Part shown: in pieces, positions 16,063-25,130 of the stretch
Numbering within the stretch: the stretch's first letter is position 1
Layout of the letters: each line of letters opens with the position of its first letter
DNA from: Lachnospiraceae bacterium UBA4316
GTDB lineage: Bacteria; Bacillota; Clostridia; Lachnospirales; Lachnospiraceae
Direction: 5' to 3'
NCBI GenBank assembly: GCA_002394535.1
Contig: DGUG01000100.1
Location: forward strand, 1 to 27,310
Length of the DNA: 27,310 nt
The notes under the pieces: model-generated
The model's input: only the letters and a program-made list of their open reading frames with translations
Databases searched by the model: none
Told to the model about the DNA's origin: nothing
Program-made: the position numbers and the translations under genes

Positions 16063-17751
16063 ATGAAATTAAATAAAGAACAGTACCGGGCCGCTATGCA
16101 CAGAAGCGGACCGATGCTTGTTCTTGCGGGGCCTGGAAGCGGCAAGACACATCTTTTGGTGGAGAGAATCCGTATTCTGATAGAAGAAGCAAAAATCAGA
16201 CCGGAGAATATTCTTGTCATAACATTTTCAAGGAAGGCAGCCCGCGAGATGCAGGCACGATTCAAAAACAGAACAAAAGACAGGTCGTATCCCGTGACAT
16301 TCGGGACATTTCATGCAGTATTCTACAACATTCTTAAAGATTTCGCCCCAGATACCAACACGCTGATCACCCAGGAGCAGAAGAATGAGTACATCAAACG
16401 GTCTATTATTATGACAAAACCGTTGTCCGGATTAGGAGATGCCGATGATATTGAGCATTTAGCCGGGCTTATATCATCGTACAAAAACTTCGGAGATGAT
16501 TTTTTTGGCCGGAGTTATGAAGGAAGGACAATGAATGAGTACGAGCGAAGAGAACTTGCTGACATATGCCGGGCATATGAGAAAATGTGCAGAAGCAACG
16601 GTGTCCTTGATTTTGATGATATGATAGTGCAATGCCGGAACCTTTTGTACAGACATGAGAGTGTTTTGAGAAAATGGCAGAGCAGATACAGGTACATACT
16701 GGTTGATGAGTTCCAGGATATTAATGACGGGCAGTACGAAACTTTGAGGCTCCTTGCAGGGGATCAGAGAAATGTTTTTGCTGTTGGGGACGACGATCAG
16801 TCAATATACGCATTCCGCGGAGCCAGACCGGAACTTATGAAGAAATTCCTGCATCAGTATATAGGATGCAGGCAGGTTACTCTTACAATGAATTACCGTT
16901 GCTGTGAGAAAATCATCGGAGCTGCCCATACCGTGGTCAGGAACAATAAGGACAGAATAGAGCGACCGATGCAGCGTCATCTTCCTTCCAAATCCGGCGG
17001 GGTTGTAGAGGTAGTTAATTCCGAAAACTCCGAGGTTCAGGCGGCTTTCGTATGCGATAAGATCCGGGAACTTATGAGTATATGCGGATATGAGGGAAGG
17101 GACTTTGCCGTTTTGTACAGAAGTGACCACTGTGCAAAAATGTTTGAGCAGACAGCAGCTTCTTGCGGAATAAACTTAAGAATAAGCGGAAGAGCAGGCT
17201 ATACTCCCAAGAAGGTCAGAATTCACGAAGCATATCTTCGGGCAAAGAGAGGGGAGGCCTCCCGATCAGACTGGTTTCTGATTATGAATGAACCACCAAG
17301 GGGTCTTTCAAGGGAAGCGCTTTGCGATGTAAGCGATGGATTTGTGGCAGCATTCAGGAGGTATTACTCAAATGATCCCATAATGCTGAAGAAGGTATAT
17401 GACCTTGAGAAAACCGTTTCGCAGTATGACACCGGATCTGTTCCGGATGAGGCAGGAGATTCTCATGACGCAATTAATGTGATGACAGCTCACGCATCTA
17501 AAGGGCTGGAATTCAAATGTGTATTTATAATCGGCCTCCAGGAAGGACTCTTTCCCCATCAAAAAAGCATTAAAGCGGATCTTGTGGAAGAAGAGAGAAG
17601 ACTTATGTATGTTGCCATGACCCGTGCCAAAGAGAGACTGTATATGTGTACCATAGGTTCCGAGCATGGTAAACGAATATCCAGATTTGCCGGGGAAGCC
17701 TGCGAAAATAAGCTTTATATTTCCGGGACGATGTGGCTTACAAGGGAGTAG
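16063..17751 (+). CDS. Compact UvrD/PcrA-type superfamily 1A DNA helicase
   Basis: ATP-dependent 3'-5' DNA helicase family. The 562-residue protein carries all main motifs: Q-motif NKEQYRA (4-10), motif I GPGSGKT (23-29), Ia ITFSRKAAREM (53-63), II VDEFQD (214-219), III GDDDQSIYAFRGA (242-254), IV TMNYRC (275-280), V TAHASKGLEF (475-484) and VI EERRLMYVAMTRAKERL (510-526). It is about 170 residues shorter than PcrA/UvrD: the 2B region between motifs IV and V is reduced and the C-terminal extension is missing. With all catalytic motifs intact it is a short subfamily, not a broken gene. Which repair or replication role it has cannot be told. AAAGGAG lies before the ATG; co-transcription with gltX is likely. 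Confidence 0.92.
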   Translation: MKLNKEQYRAAMHRSGPMLVLAGPGSGKTHLLVERIRILIEEAKIRPENILVITFSRKAAREMQARFKNRTKDRSYPVTFGTFHAVFYNILKDFAPDTNTLITQEQKNEYIKRSIIMTKPLSGLGDADDIEHLAGLISSYKNFGDDFFGRSYEGRTMNEYERRELADICRAYEKMCRSNGVLDFDDMIVQCRNLLYRHESVLRKWQSRYRYILVDEFQDINDGQYETLRLLAGDQRNVFAVGDDDQSIYAFRGARPELMKKFLHQYIGCRQVTLTMNYRCCEKIIGAAHTVVRNNKDRIERPMQRHLPSKSGGVVEVVNSENSEVQAAFVCDKIRELMSICGYEGRDFAVLYRSDHCAKMFEQTAASCGINLRISGRAGYTPKKVRIHEAYLRAKRGEASRSDWFLIMNEPPRGLSREALCDVSDGFVAAFRRYYSNDPIMLKKVYDLEKTVSQYDTGSVPDEAGDSHDAINVMTAHASKGLEFKCVFIIGLQEGLFPHQKSIKADLVEEERRLMYVAMTRAKERLYMCTIGSEHGKRISRFAGEACENKLYISGTMWLTRE

Positions 17752-17766
17752 TACCAAGTATTTTTC

Positions 17767-17796
17767 TTGTCGCGGCAAAGGGCGATATAGTATAAT
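17767..17796 (+). promoter_or_regulatory. Candidate promoter of the sensor kinase / flavoenzyme / aconitase X operon
   Basis: TTGTCG (17767-17772), an 18-base spacer and a perfect TATAAT (17791-17796). The start point would be near 17803, about 23 bases before the chosen ATG, and the message would carry the kinase and the three enzyme genes after it. Confidence 0.55.
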
Positions 17797-17825
17797 ATTT
17801 GAAAATAATTTGCATGGAGTACAGT

Positions 17826-20063
17826 ATGTACATTAAGACGATATTTGTCATAGCAGATATTATCGCCGCTCTTACGATGATTCCGACCGTGAGTGCAGCT
17901 GACAAAATAAAGAACAAATACGGCAGATGGCTTGCATGTACAATAGTTGCTGCCATAATCGCTACATTTGCCAATATTATGGTGGCATTGTCATTTGACG
18001 AGATAAGCGCACATATCGCATATTGCGTGTATTTTGTGTCAATTGACTGGATTCTTTATTTCTTAAGCGGATTCTGTATGCTGTATACGGAGCATGACAA
18101 TATAATGAACAGGTGGAAGCATATAATTGCCTTTGTTATGTTTGCCGATTCCGTATCGATCTTTTTGAATATGATTTTTAAGCACGCTTTCTATGTGTAT
18201 GAGAGCGTATATTCATATGGATCATTTTATCTTACATCCTTTGATTATCCGTATTATATTCATCTGGCACTTGACTACGCACTGATCCTTATCGCATTTT
18301 TCTTTATCATATACAGGATTGCCAGAACATACAGTCTGTACCGTATCAAGTATCTGATCATACTCTCGGTGCTTGTTTTTGTTGTGGTTTTAAACATTTT
18401 CTACATGGCACTTTCACTAGTACTTGATGCTTCGGTTATTTTCTATTCAGTGGCCGGACTGCTTATCTATCTGTCTATCACGATATTTGTTCCCAGGACA
18501 CTTATGAATGTTGCAATCGACCGGGCGGTCGATGATATGAATGAAGGCCTTATACTGTTTGATCTTTCGAATAATTGCATTTATTCCAATGAATTCTCGC
18601 GATCAAGGTTTGATATAGATCCGGAGTATTATGATATGGAGCAGGAACCGATCTCAACCGTAATAAGAACACTTAATGAGCATGATGAAAGGTTCGGCAC
18701 TGTCGTCTATGAGCGATATGCGCTTGAACCCGGGAAGTGGGAAAGAGAATACTACAACATTCGTTACAATCAGCTTAATGACAAAAAGGGCAGACCAATC
18801 GGCTCTTATTTTCTCATTGAGGATGACACTGAGAACAGATACCTTGTAAATGAACTCAATGAGGCTAAGAATGCTGCGGACGCAGCAAACAGAGCAAAGA
18901 GTAACTTCCTCGCAAGCATGTCTCATGAGATCAGAACACCTCTTAATTCCGTTCTGGGAATGAATGAGATGATTCTGCGATCAACCAATGATCCCCAGCT
19001 TATTGAGTACGCGGATAATATAAGACAGTCAGGAGACACATTGCTCAGCCTGATCAATGATATACTTGACTTTTCCAAGATTGAAGCAAACAAGATGGAA
19101 TTGTTTGAGACTGATTATAATCTCCACAAACTACTTAGGGATTGCGTTAATTCATTTTCCCAACCATTGGAAGAAAAGCATCTGTACATTAAAGTTGAAT
19201 GTGATGAAGATATTCCGACATCACTTCGCGGGGATATGCGGCATATTAACCAGATTTTGTCGAATATTGTATCGAATGCAATTAAGTATACCAAAGAAGG
19301 CGGTATTACAATAAGCGTCAGTTGCATTAAAAGGGGAGATGACGTCGATATTATCATCAAAGTTTCCGATACCGGGATTGGAATTGCCAGGGAGGATATC
19401 AGCAAACTGTTTGATGCTTTCAGACGTGTAAATGAGGAAGAGAATGCGACGATTCAGGGAACGGGACTCGGACTTGCGATCACCAAAGAATTGATCAGCC
19501 TTATGCACGGCAATATCTCAGTAGAGAGCACACCCGGAGTCGGCAGTATTTTTACGGTCAGTGTTCCGCAGCACATTGTTGACGGAACCCCTATCGGAAG
19601 ATTTGACAAGGAACCTACAGTGGGTGCGTATAGGTATGAGGAGAGTTTTGTAGCGGAAGACGCCAGCATACTTGTAGTTGACGATGTTAAGATGAACCTG
19701 AAATTAATAGTTGCACTTCTTAAGAAAACGAAAGTAAAAGTGGAAACTGCTCTCGGGGGAGCCGAGGCCATGGATCTATGCCGCGAGAAGAAATATGATC
19801 TTATTCTTCTTGACCACAGGATGCCTGATCCGGACGGAGTGGAAACATTTAAGGTAATTAAACGGGAAGGCCTGAACACCAAAACCCCCGTCATAATGCT
19901 TACAGCCAATGCACTTTCAGGTGCGGAGGAAGAATATCTTCAGATGGGCTTTGCCGACTATCTTTCAAAACCGGTCAGAGGTGCTGATCTTGAGGCAAAG
20001 CTGTTAAAACATCTGCCTGCAGATAAAGTCACAGTAAACAACAAAGGAGAAGAGAATGCGTAA
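17826..20063 (+). CDS. Hybrid sensor histidine kinase with seven-helix N-terminal sensor
   Basis: A 745-residue membrane kinase. Seven hydrophobic helices span about residues 3-222, followed by a PAS-like segment (about 231-340, DDMNEGLILFDLSNN) and a short coiled linker. The HisKA domain has SMSHEIRTPLN with phosphorylatable H367, then the HATPase domain with the N box (ILSNIVSNAIKYT near 477-489), the G1 box SDTGIGI and G2 GTGLGLA. A C-terminal receiver domain (about 613-730) has VVDD, the phospho-acceptor aspartate in LLDHRMP (D663) and K714 in LSKPV. No HPt or DNA-binding domain is present, so output needs a partner elsewhere. The ATG at 17826 is chosen because GGAG at 17816-17819 is 6 bases away. 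Its last 8 bases overlap the next gene's start, tying sensor and flavoenzyme production together. Confidence 0.93.
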   Translation: MYIKTIFVIADIIAALTMIPTVSAADKIKNKYGRWLACTIVAAIIATFANIMVALSFDEISAHIAYCVYFVSIDWILYFLSGFCMLYTEHDNIMNRWKHIIAFVMFADSVSIFLNMIFKHAFYVYESVYSYGSFYLTSFDYPYYIHLALDYALILIAFFFIIYRIARTYSLYRIKYLIILSVLVFVVVLNIFYMALSLVLDASVIFYSVAGLLIYLSITIFVPRTLMNVAIDRAVDDMNEGLILFDLSNNCIYSNEFSRSRFDIDPEYYDMEQEPISTVIRTLNEHDERFGTVVYERYALEPGKWEREYYNIRYNQLNDKKGRPIGSYFLIEDDTENRYLVNELNEAKNAADAANRAKSNFLASMSHEIRTPLNSVLGMNEMILRSTNDPQLIEYADNIRQSGDTLLSLINDILDFSKIEANKMELFETDYNLHKLLRDCVNSFSQPLEEKHLYIKVECDEDIPTSLRGDMRHINQILSNIVSNAIKYTKEGGITISVSCIKRGDDVDIIIKVSDTGIGIAREDISKLFDAFRRVNEEENATIQGTGLGLAITKELISLMHGNISVESTPGVGSIFTVSVPQHIVDGTPIGRFDKEPTVGAYRYEESFVAEDASILVVDDVKMNLKLIVALLKKTKVKVETALGGAEAMDLCREKKYDLILLDHRMPDPDGVETFKVIKREGLNTKTPVIMLTANALSGAEEEYLQMGFADYLSKPVRGADLEAKLLKHLPADKVTVNNKGEENA

Positions 20064-22107
20064 GGAACTTGAGGTTTTACTCACACCGTGGAAGATCGGA
20101 AACTGCGAGATCAAAAACAGATTTGTACTTACATCAATGGGTGGAACGGATCTGTTCGGCTGGATGGAAAAAAATCATTTCGATAAGGCCGGGGCCGATT
20201 TCATAATGGAGGTTGCCAGGAATAATTGCGGACTTGTCCTTCCCGGGTGTCAGCCTGTATATAATCCTATGTTCGGACAGTGGCTGTACAAGAATAAAAA
20301 AATGTACCGTGATCTTGCAAAATGGATGCCCGAATTTCACAAAACAGGAGCAAAGCTTTTCATTCAGCTGACTGCCGGTTTCGGACGTTCATTTACGGTA
20401 TCGTCCATGATGGAGACGCTCTATACAAACCCTGTTTTGCGAGTGCTGTCAAAACCTGTTATGGATCTTGATAAGATAACCGCTTCAGCAAGTGCATCGC
20501 CCAACAGATGGTCGGATAAGATACCATCGCGTGCCCTTACGGTTGAGGAAATTCATGAATACATAGATGCTTTTGCCAAGTCGGCAAAACTGTGTCAGGA
20601 AGCCGGAGTTGACGGTGTTGAGATACATGCTGTCCATGAAGGATACCTTCTTGACCAGTTTACCCTTTTATATGTCAATAAGCGTGATGATGAATACGGC
20701 GGAAGCCTTGAGAACAGATACAGGTTTGCGGCAGAGATAGTTAAAGCCATTAAGAAAGAGTGCGGGGATGATTTTCCGGTATCCCTGCGTTACAGTGTGG
20801 TATCCAAAACAAAAGGCTTCAGAGAGGGAGCTCTTCCCGGCGAGGATTATAAAGAAGTGGGAAGGGATATGGAAGAGTCTGAGAAGGCTGCAAAGTTTTT
20901 GCAGGATGCCGGATACGATATGCTCAACTGCGATAACGGAACTTATGACGCATGGTACTGGGCACATCCGCCCATTTATATGCCGGAGAACTGTAATCTT
21001 GAAGATGTTGAGCATATCAGGAAGTTTGTTGATATCCCTGTTGTATGTGCAGGCAGACTCTCGCCTGAAGCGGCTGCGGAATCGATCAGGGAAGGAAAGA
21101 TTGACGGAGCCGGTTTTGCACGTAATTTCCTTGCGGATCAGGAATGGATAACGAAACTGATTAATGACAAGGAAGAAGATATTCGCCCATGTATATTATG
21201 TCATAACGGATGCTTTAATATGTGTCATTACAAAGGAGTTCCAAATGATCAGTCATTATCTGACAGTCTCGGACTTGCAAGGTGTGCGGTAAATGCCGAG
21301 ACAATGCAGAAGGATAAGCATTATATCAGGAAGACATCTTCGCCCCAAAAGGTGGGCATCATAGGCGGAGGTATAGCCGGTATGGAGGCTGCCAGAGTGC
21401 TGAAACTTCGCGGTCACAATCCTATAATTTTTGAAAGAGATGATAAGCTTGGAGGGACTTTTATTGCAGCCAGTGCGGAAAGCTACAAGGAGAAGCTTCG
21501 TATGCTCCTTGCATGGTACAGACGGGAAATGGACAGACTCGGTATAGACATTCATCTCGGATCCGAGATCAGATCCCTTGATGAGATGAAGTACGATGCA
21601 GTTATAGTCGCAACCGGTGCCAAGCCACGGGTGTTTAATAATGTTCCGGGGTTTGATAAAACCATAGAAGCGTGTGAATTCTTAAACGGTAAAGAAGTGG
21701 GAGACACGGTTGCTGTTATAGGAGGAGGTCTTACCGGATGCGAGATAGCATATGAACTCGCACTTTCGGGAAAACACCCGATAATAGTTGAAATGAAGGA
21801 TGATCTCATATCCCAGACAGGTGTATGCCTTGCAAACAGCTCATATCTGCGTGAGTGGTTTGCACTGAAAAAGACCCCGGTCTATCTTGAGACAAAGCTT
21901 AAAGAAGTAAGGGATGGAGAGATAGTCTGCGAATCCAAACAGGGCGAGATAACTATCAAATGTGATTCAGTGATAAGTTCCGTCGGGTATGTACCCGATC
22001 CCCTTACAAAGGGCGAAACCAAAGCATACTATATCGGAGACTGTAAGAAGGTTGGTAACCTGAGAACAGTTATATGGGATGCGTATGAGACTGCGATGAA
22101 AATCTGA
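20056..22107 (+). CDS. Old Yellow Enzyme-type Fe-S flavoprotein (enoate/dienoyl-CoA reductase family)
   Basis: A 683-residue NAD(P)H-dependent flavoenzyme of the 2,4-dienoyl-CoA reductase / enoate reductase / BaiCD-BaiH family. The FMN-binding TIM barrel (1-370) begins LLTPWKIGNCEIKNRFVL and contains HAVHEGYLLDQF (191-202) and DEYGGSLENRYRF. A 4Fe-4S site follows with C379, C382, C386 (CILCHNGC) and probably C410 (CAVNAE). The C-terminal half has an FAD-binding GIIGGGIAGMEAARV (434-448) and a second dinucleotide site AVIGGGLTGCEIA (553-565). Such enzymes pass hydride from NADH via FAD and the cluster to FMN to reduce an activated C=C. The start overlaps the kinase stop (ATGCGTAA), with AAAGGAG upstream. 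Being followed by aconitase X, a dehydratase, suggests that it reduces an unsaturated product; the substrate is unknown. Confidence 0.93.
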   Translation: MRKELEVLLTPWKIGNCEIKNRFVLTSMGGTDLFGWMEKNHFDKAGADFIMEVARNNCGLVLPGCQPVYNPMFGQWLYKNKKMYRDLAKWMPEFHKTGAKLFIQLTAGFGRSFTVSSMMETLYTNPVLRVLSKPVMDLDKITASASASPNRWSDKIPSRALTVEEIHEYIDAFAKSAKLCQEAGVDGVEIHAVHEGYLLDQFTLLYVNKRDDEYGGSLENRYRFAAEIVKAIKKECGDDFPVSLRYSVVSKTKGFREGALPGEDYKEVGRDMEESEKAAKFLQDAGYDMLNCDNGTYDAWYWAHPPIYMPENCNLEDVEHIRKFVDIPVVCAGRLSPEAAAESIREGKIDGAGFARNFLADQEWITKLINDKEEDIRPCILCHNGCFNMCHYKGVPNDQSLSDSLGLARCAVNAETMQKDKHYIRKTSSPQKVGIIGGGIAGMEAARVLKLRGHNPIIFERDDKLGGTFIAASAESYKEKLRMLLAWYRREMDRLGIDIHLGSEIRSLDEMKYDAVIVATGAKPRVFNNVPGFDKTIEACEFLNGKEVGDTVAVIGGGLTGCEIAYELALSGKHPIIVEMKDDLISQTGVCLANSSYLREWFALKKTPVYLETKLKEVRDGEIVCESKQGEITIKCDSVISSVGYVPDPLTKGETKAYYIGDCKKVGNLRTVIWDAYETAMKI

Positions 22108-22143
22108 AATTGACGGTAAGATAAAACTTTTCGGAGGAGAATA

Positions 22144-23418
22144 ATGAAACTCACAGAAGAACAACAGGCAATATATGACGGGGCCAACGGTGAAACATAT
22201 GCAAAGGTAATGCAGACTCTTGTCAGATACGGAGAACTGTTCGGAGCGGATGAAATGATACCGGTTACCGGCGAGTACGGACATCTTGTTACCAGTTTTG
22301 GGCTAAAGGTTATTCATCCGGTATATAAGCTTATGGATGAATTGATCAAGGCGGGCGTTACTTCAAAGCAGAAGTTTACAATGGATCCGAGACCTTTGGA
22401 TAAAAATGTTCCTTCGGGCCCGATAAAAGATCTTGTATTTAAAAAGTTCATGTATTCAATGCAGGATGAATACGAAGAGCAGTTAAAAAAGCTGGGGCTG
22501 CTGAGTGAGGATGGCTTTTCCTGCGCATGTTATTTTGATGAACAGGGAAATAAGCCGAAAAAAGGAGATATTCTCAGCTGGGCAGAGAGCTCTGCTGTTG
22601 TATATGCCAATTCAGTGCTGGGTGCCAGATGTAACCGGAATTCGGGAATTATCGAATTGTTCGGATCGATCCTCGGAGTTGTTCCGAAGTTTGGGCTGCT
22701 GACTGATGAAGGGCGAAGGGCGACGTGGCGGATTGAACTTAAAACTTCCAAACTGCCTTCAGCTCAGGTGCTTGGATCAGCCATCGGAATGAAAGTAATG
22801 GAGGATGTTCCGTACGTGTTTGGCTTGTCTGAGTATCTCGGAGAAGAACTGACCGATGAGGTGTGTGCATACCTTAAAAACTTTGGGGCGGCAACTGCTT
22901 CAAACGGAGCCGTGGGTCTGTATCATATAGATAAACTGACTCCCGAGGCTGTGGAGATGGGCGAAGCGCTGATCACGGATGATGCAAAGACCTACGTTAT
23001 AGATGATGCTGAAATACAACGTGTTATAGACAGCTATCCGGTGATATGGAAAAATCCTGATGCCAAGCCTAAGATGTGCTTTATCGGATGCCCACATCTG
23101 ACCCTGTCGGAGCTTACAGGTTGGATAAACAGAATATACGACACACTCAAGGAAAGAAATCTTAGTAAACCGGTTATTCCTACGGTGCTTACTTCAGCAC
23201 CGGGTGTTCTAAAAGCAATTGAAGGGTCAGAAGAGGAGCGGCGGGCTAAGGAGATCGGACTAACGATCAGTTACATATGTCCGCTTATGTACTGCGACAA
23301 TCCGCTTGTGCACAGTACACCGATAATTACCAATTCAAATAAGCTTCGTACATACACATCCTGCAGGTACTATGAGGATGACAAGATTTTATCGATCATT
23401 TGCGGAGGTAATATGTGA
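22144..23418 (+). CDS. Aconitase X, large (catalytic) subunit
   Basis: A 424-residue protein of the AcnX family (former DUF521). Recognisable stretches are the N-terminal MKLTEEQQAIYDGANGE, WAESSAVVYANSVLGARCN (146-164), FIGCPHLTLSEL (313-324) and the cysteines C379, C384 and C407 near the end, which with C312 and C316 are the candidate Fe-S ligands. Known AcnX enzymes are hydro-lyases: cis-3-hydroxy-L-proline dehydratase in bacteria and phosphomevalonate dehydratase in archaea. Here large and small subunits are separate genes. A Cys (C163) occurs where, from memory, most family members have Thr in GARTN. CGGAGGAG precedes the ATG. No proline-pathway reductase of the ornithine cyclodeaminase type is nearby; an enoate-reductase-like gene is instead, so the substrate may differ. 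Confidence 0.92.
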   Translation: MKLTEEQQAIYDGANGETYAKVMQTLVRYGELFGADEMIPVTGEYGHLVTSFGLKVIHPVYKLMDELIKAGVTSKQKFTMDPRPLDKNVPSGPIKDLVFKKFMYSMQDEYEEQLKKLGLLSEDGFSCACYFDEQGNKPKKGDILSWAESSAVVYANSVLGARCNRNSGIIELFGSILGVVPKFGLLTDEGRRATWRIELKTSKLPSAQVLGSAIGMKVMEDVPYVFGLSEYLGEELTDEVCAYLKNFGAATASNGAVGLYHIDKLTPEAVEMGEALITDDAKTYVIDDAEIQRVIDSYPVIWKNPDAKPKMCFIGCPHLTLSELTGWINRIYDTLKERNLSKPVIPTVLTSAPGVLKAIEGSEEERRAKEIGLTISYICPLMYCDNPLVHSTPIITNSNKLRTYTSCRYYEDDKILSIICGGNM

Positions 23419-23858
23419 TGAGAGAATTTAAGGGAAGAGTAGTAGTACCGGGAGAATGTACCGCCGAGGCGCTGGTTACTCATAACGGATTTAATACACT
23501 TGCAAGTTACCAGACCAGTTTTCTTACAGGAGATAAGAAAGCTACATGCTCAGATCAGAACAATCCGGATCTGTACAAAAAGCCTATGGCAGGAGTTGCA
23601 CTTTGTCTTCCGCAGACAATCGGTTCGACAACAGGAGGTATGATACTTTACACTGCATCGGATTACGGGCGTCAGCCGGCATGCATGCTTTTTTCCAAAC
23701 CTATCGATTCAATAGGAGCTGCGGGGGTTCTTCTTTCCGACATATGGACTGATGCCAAAATGCCGACGATAGACAGTCTAGGAGACGATTTTCTCGAATA
23801 TGTCAAAACAGGAATGAAGATTACCGTCAGGGATGGCGGAATAGTTGAATGTGGTTGA
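23418..23858 (+). CDS. Aconitase X, small (swivel) subunit
   Basis: A 146-residue protein of the AcnX swivel-domain family (former DUF126), the partner that closes the active site of the large subunit. It opens with FKGRVVVPGECTAEALVTHN and has LPQTIGSTTGGMILY (about 64-78), matching the GSSTG loop in which a serine (about S70) is implicated in catalysis, and later MPTIDSLGDDFLEYVKTG. Its ATG at 23418 shares one base with the large-subunit stop (TGATG); a GTG three bases earlier is an alternative, as GGAGG at 23404-23408 could serve either. Overlap implies equimolar synthesis. The last codons contain a TTGACA (23855-23860) without a matching -10. Confidence 0.92.
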   Translation: MREFKGRVVVPGECTAEALVTHNGFNTLASYQTSFLTGDKKATCSDQNNPDLYKKPMAGVALCLPQTIGSTTGGMILYTASDYGRQPACMLFSKPIDSIGAAGVLLSDIWTDAKMPTIDSLGDDFLEYVKTGMKITVRDGGIVECG

Positions 23859-23891
23859 CAATATTTGAATACATACGTTGCAAGAAATAAC

Positions 23892-23920
23892 TTGTTAAGC
23901 GACCGTATATAGAATAAAAT
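23892..23920 (+). promoter_or_regulatory. Internal promoter of the DUF362-thioredoxin pair
   Basis: TTGTTA (23892-23897), a 17-base spacer and TAAAAT (23915-23920) in the 112-base gap after the aconitase X small subunit. The start point would be near 23927 with a leader of about 44 bases. No terminator is visible upstream, so read-through from the aconitase X genes is also possible. Confidence 0.6.
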
Positions 23921-23970
23921 CATGTTATGGCTATATAGTGATAATTGCAGCTACGCAGAAAGGTTTATTG

Positions 23971-25098
23971 ATGGAAAAATCAAAAGTTTATTTTACCGAT
24001 TTTCGGACGCAACTCGATGTAAGTCTGACCGTAAAGCTTCAAAAGCTTATCAAACTGGCCGGTATCGCCTCCATAGACATGGATGGAAAGTTTGTTGCTA
24101 TCAAGATGCATTTCGGAGAACTGGGAAATCTTGCATATCTTCGTCCGAATTATGCAAAAGCTGTTGCTGATGTTGTTAAGGAAAAAGGTGGTATGCCTTT
24201 TTTGACGGATTGCAATACGTTATATCCCGGCAGCCGTAAACACGCTCTTGAGCATCTGGACTGTGCGAATATCAACGGATTTAATACGATCACAACAGGA
24301 TGCCAGATTATAATCGCAGACGGACTTCGAGGCACGGATGATATAACAGTACCTGTACCTAACGGGGAATACTGCAAAGAGGCTTATATCGGAAGGGCTG
24401 TAATGGATGCGGATGTCTTTATTTCCCTTAATCATTTCAAAGGGCACGAGCAGGCCGGATTTGGCGGCGCCATCAAGAATATAGGAATGGGCTGCGGCAG
24501 CCGGGCAGGTAAGATGCAGCAGCATAACTACGGACAGCCTCATGTTAAAACAGACCTTTGCAGGGGCTGCAAGAGATGTGCGAAGGAATGTGGGTCGGAT
24601 GCAATAGTTTACCAAGATGACAACAAGGCATTTATAGATCCCGATAAATGTAAAGGGTGCGGCCGCTGTATAGGAGCATGTGCATTTGATGCAATTGAGA
24701 ATAATAACGACAATGCACCGCAGATGCTTGGAAGGCTTATGGCTGAGTATTCGGCGGCGGTAATCAGCGGACGTCCGAATTTCCATATAAGCCTTATTAC
24801 CGATGTTTCGCCTAACTGTGACTGCCACGGTGAAAATGATGCACCGATTCTTCCGGATATCGGAATGCTTGCATCCTTCGATCCTGTTGCACTTGATATG
24901 GCCTGTGTTGACCTTTGTCAAAAAGCTGAGCCTATACGAAACAGTCAGCTGGGAGATAATATGGCGAAAGAGCATTTCCACGATCACGGGAACGTATGGC
25001 AGAACAGCAATCCCAATACATCATGGGCCGAAACACTTGAACATGCCGAGAAGATCGGTGTCGGAACAAGAGAATATGAACTGATCACAATGAAATAG
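23971..25098 (+). CDS. DUF362-family protein with a double 4Fe-4S ferredoxin insert
   Basis: A 375-residue protein of the DUF362 family, whose function is largely unknown. The N- and C-terminal parts are DUF362 (IKMHFGELGNLAYLRP at 44-59, FISLNHFKGHEQAGFGGAIKNIGMGC, and FDPVALDMACVDL near 303-315). The insert holds two ferredoxin motifs: C197, C200, C203, C207 and C227, C230, C233, C237, each CxxCxxCxxxC. A further NCDCHGEND (282-290) adds two cysteines and a histidine that could bind metal. There is no signal peptide, so it is cytoplasmic. The start at 23971 is chosen from GAAAGG 7 bases upstream and the family-like MEKSKVYFTDFR; an earlier in-frame start at 23938 lacks a ribosome site. A role in electron transfer to or from the neighbouring redox enzymes is inference only. 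Confidence 0.93.
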   Translation: MEKSKVYFTDFRTQLDVSLTVKLQKLIKLAGIASIDMDGKFVAIKMHFGELGNLAYLRPNYAKAVADVVKEKGGMPFLTDCNTLYPGSRKHALEHLDCANINGFNTITTGCQIIIADGLRGTDDITVPVPNGEYCKEAYIGRAVMDADVFISLNHFKGHEQAGFGGAIKNIGMGCGSRAGKMQQHNYGQPHVKTDLCRGCKRCAKECGSDAIVYQDDNKAFIDPDKCKGCGRCIGACAFDAIENNNDNAPQMLGRLMAEYSAAVISGRPNFHISLITDVSPNCDCHGENDAPILPDIGMLASFDPVALDMACVDLCQKAEPIRNSQLGDNMAKEHFHDHGNVWQNSNPNTSWAETLEHAEKIGVGTREYELITMK

Positions 25099-25130
25099 AA
25101 ATTGAATTCATCTGATTAAAGGAGGAAAAC

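Noticed and set aside
16063..17751. Truncated pcrA pseudogene
   Set aside because: All helicase motifs are present in one uninterrupted frame with a good ribosome site, so it is a compact functional subfamily member.
22144..23858. Classical aconitase or 3-isopropylmalate dehydratase (LeuCD)
   Set aside because: The large and small subunits show AcnX-specific stretches and sizes, not the LeuC/LeuD or aconitase signatures.
23855..23883. Promoter starting at the TTGACA that overlaps the aconitase X small-subunit stop
   Set aside because: No -10-like hexamer lies at 16-18 bases; TTGTTA/TAAAAT a little further on is a much better pair.
24220..24987. A 255-codon minus-strand frame opposite the DUF362 gene
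   Set aside because: The plus strand encodes intact ferredoxin motifs; the reverse frame has no family features or start signals.
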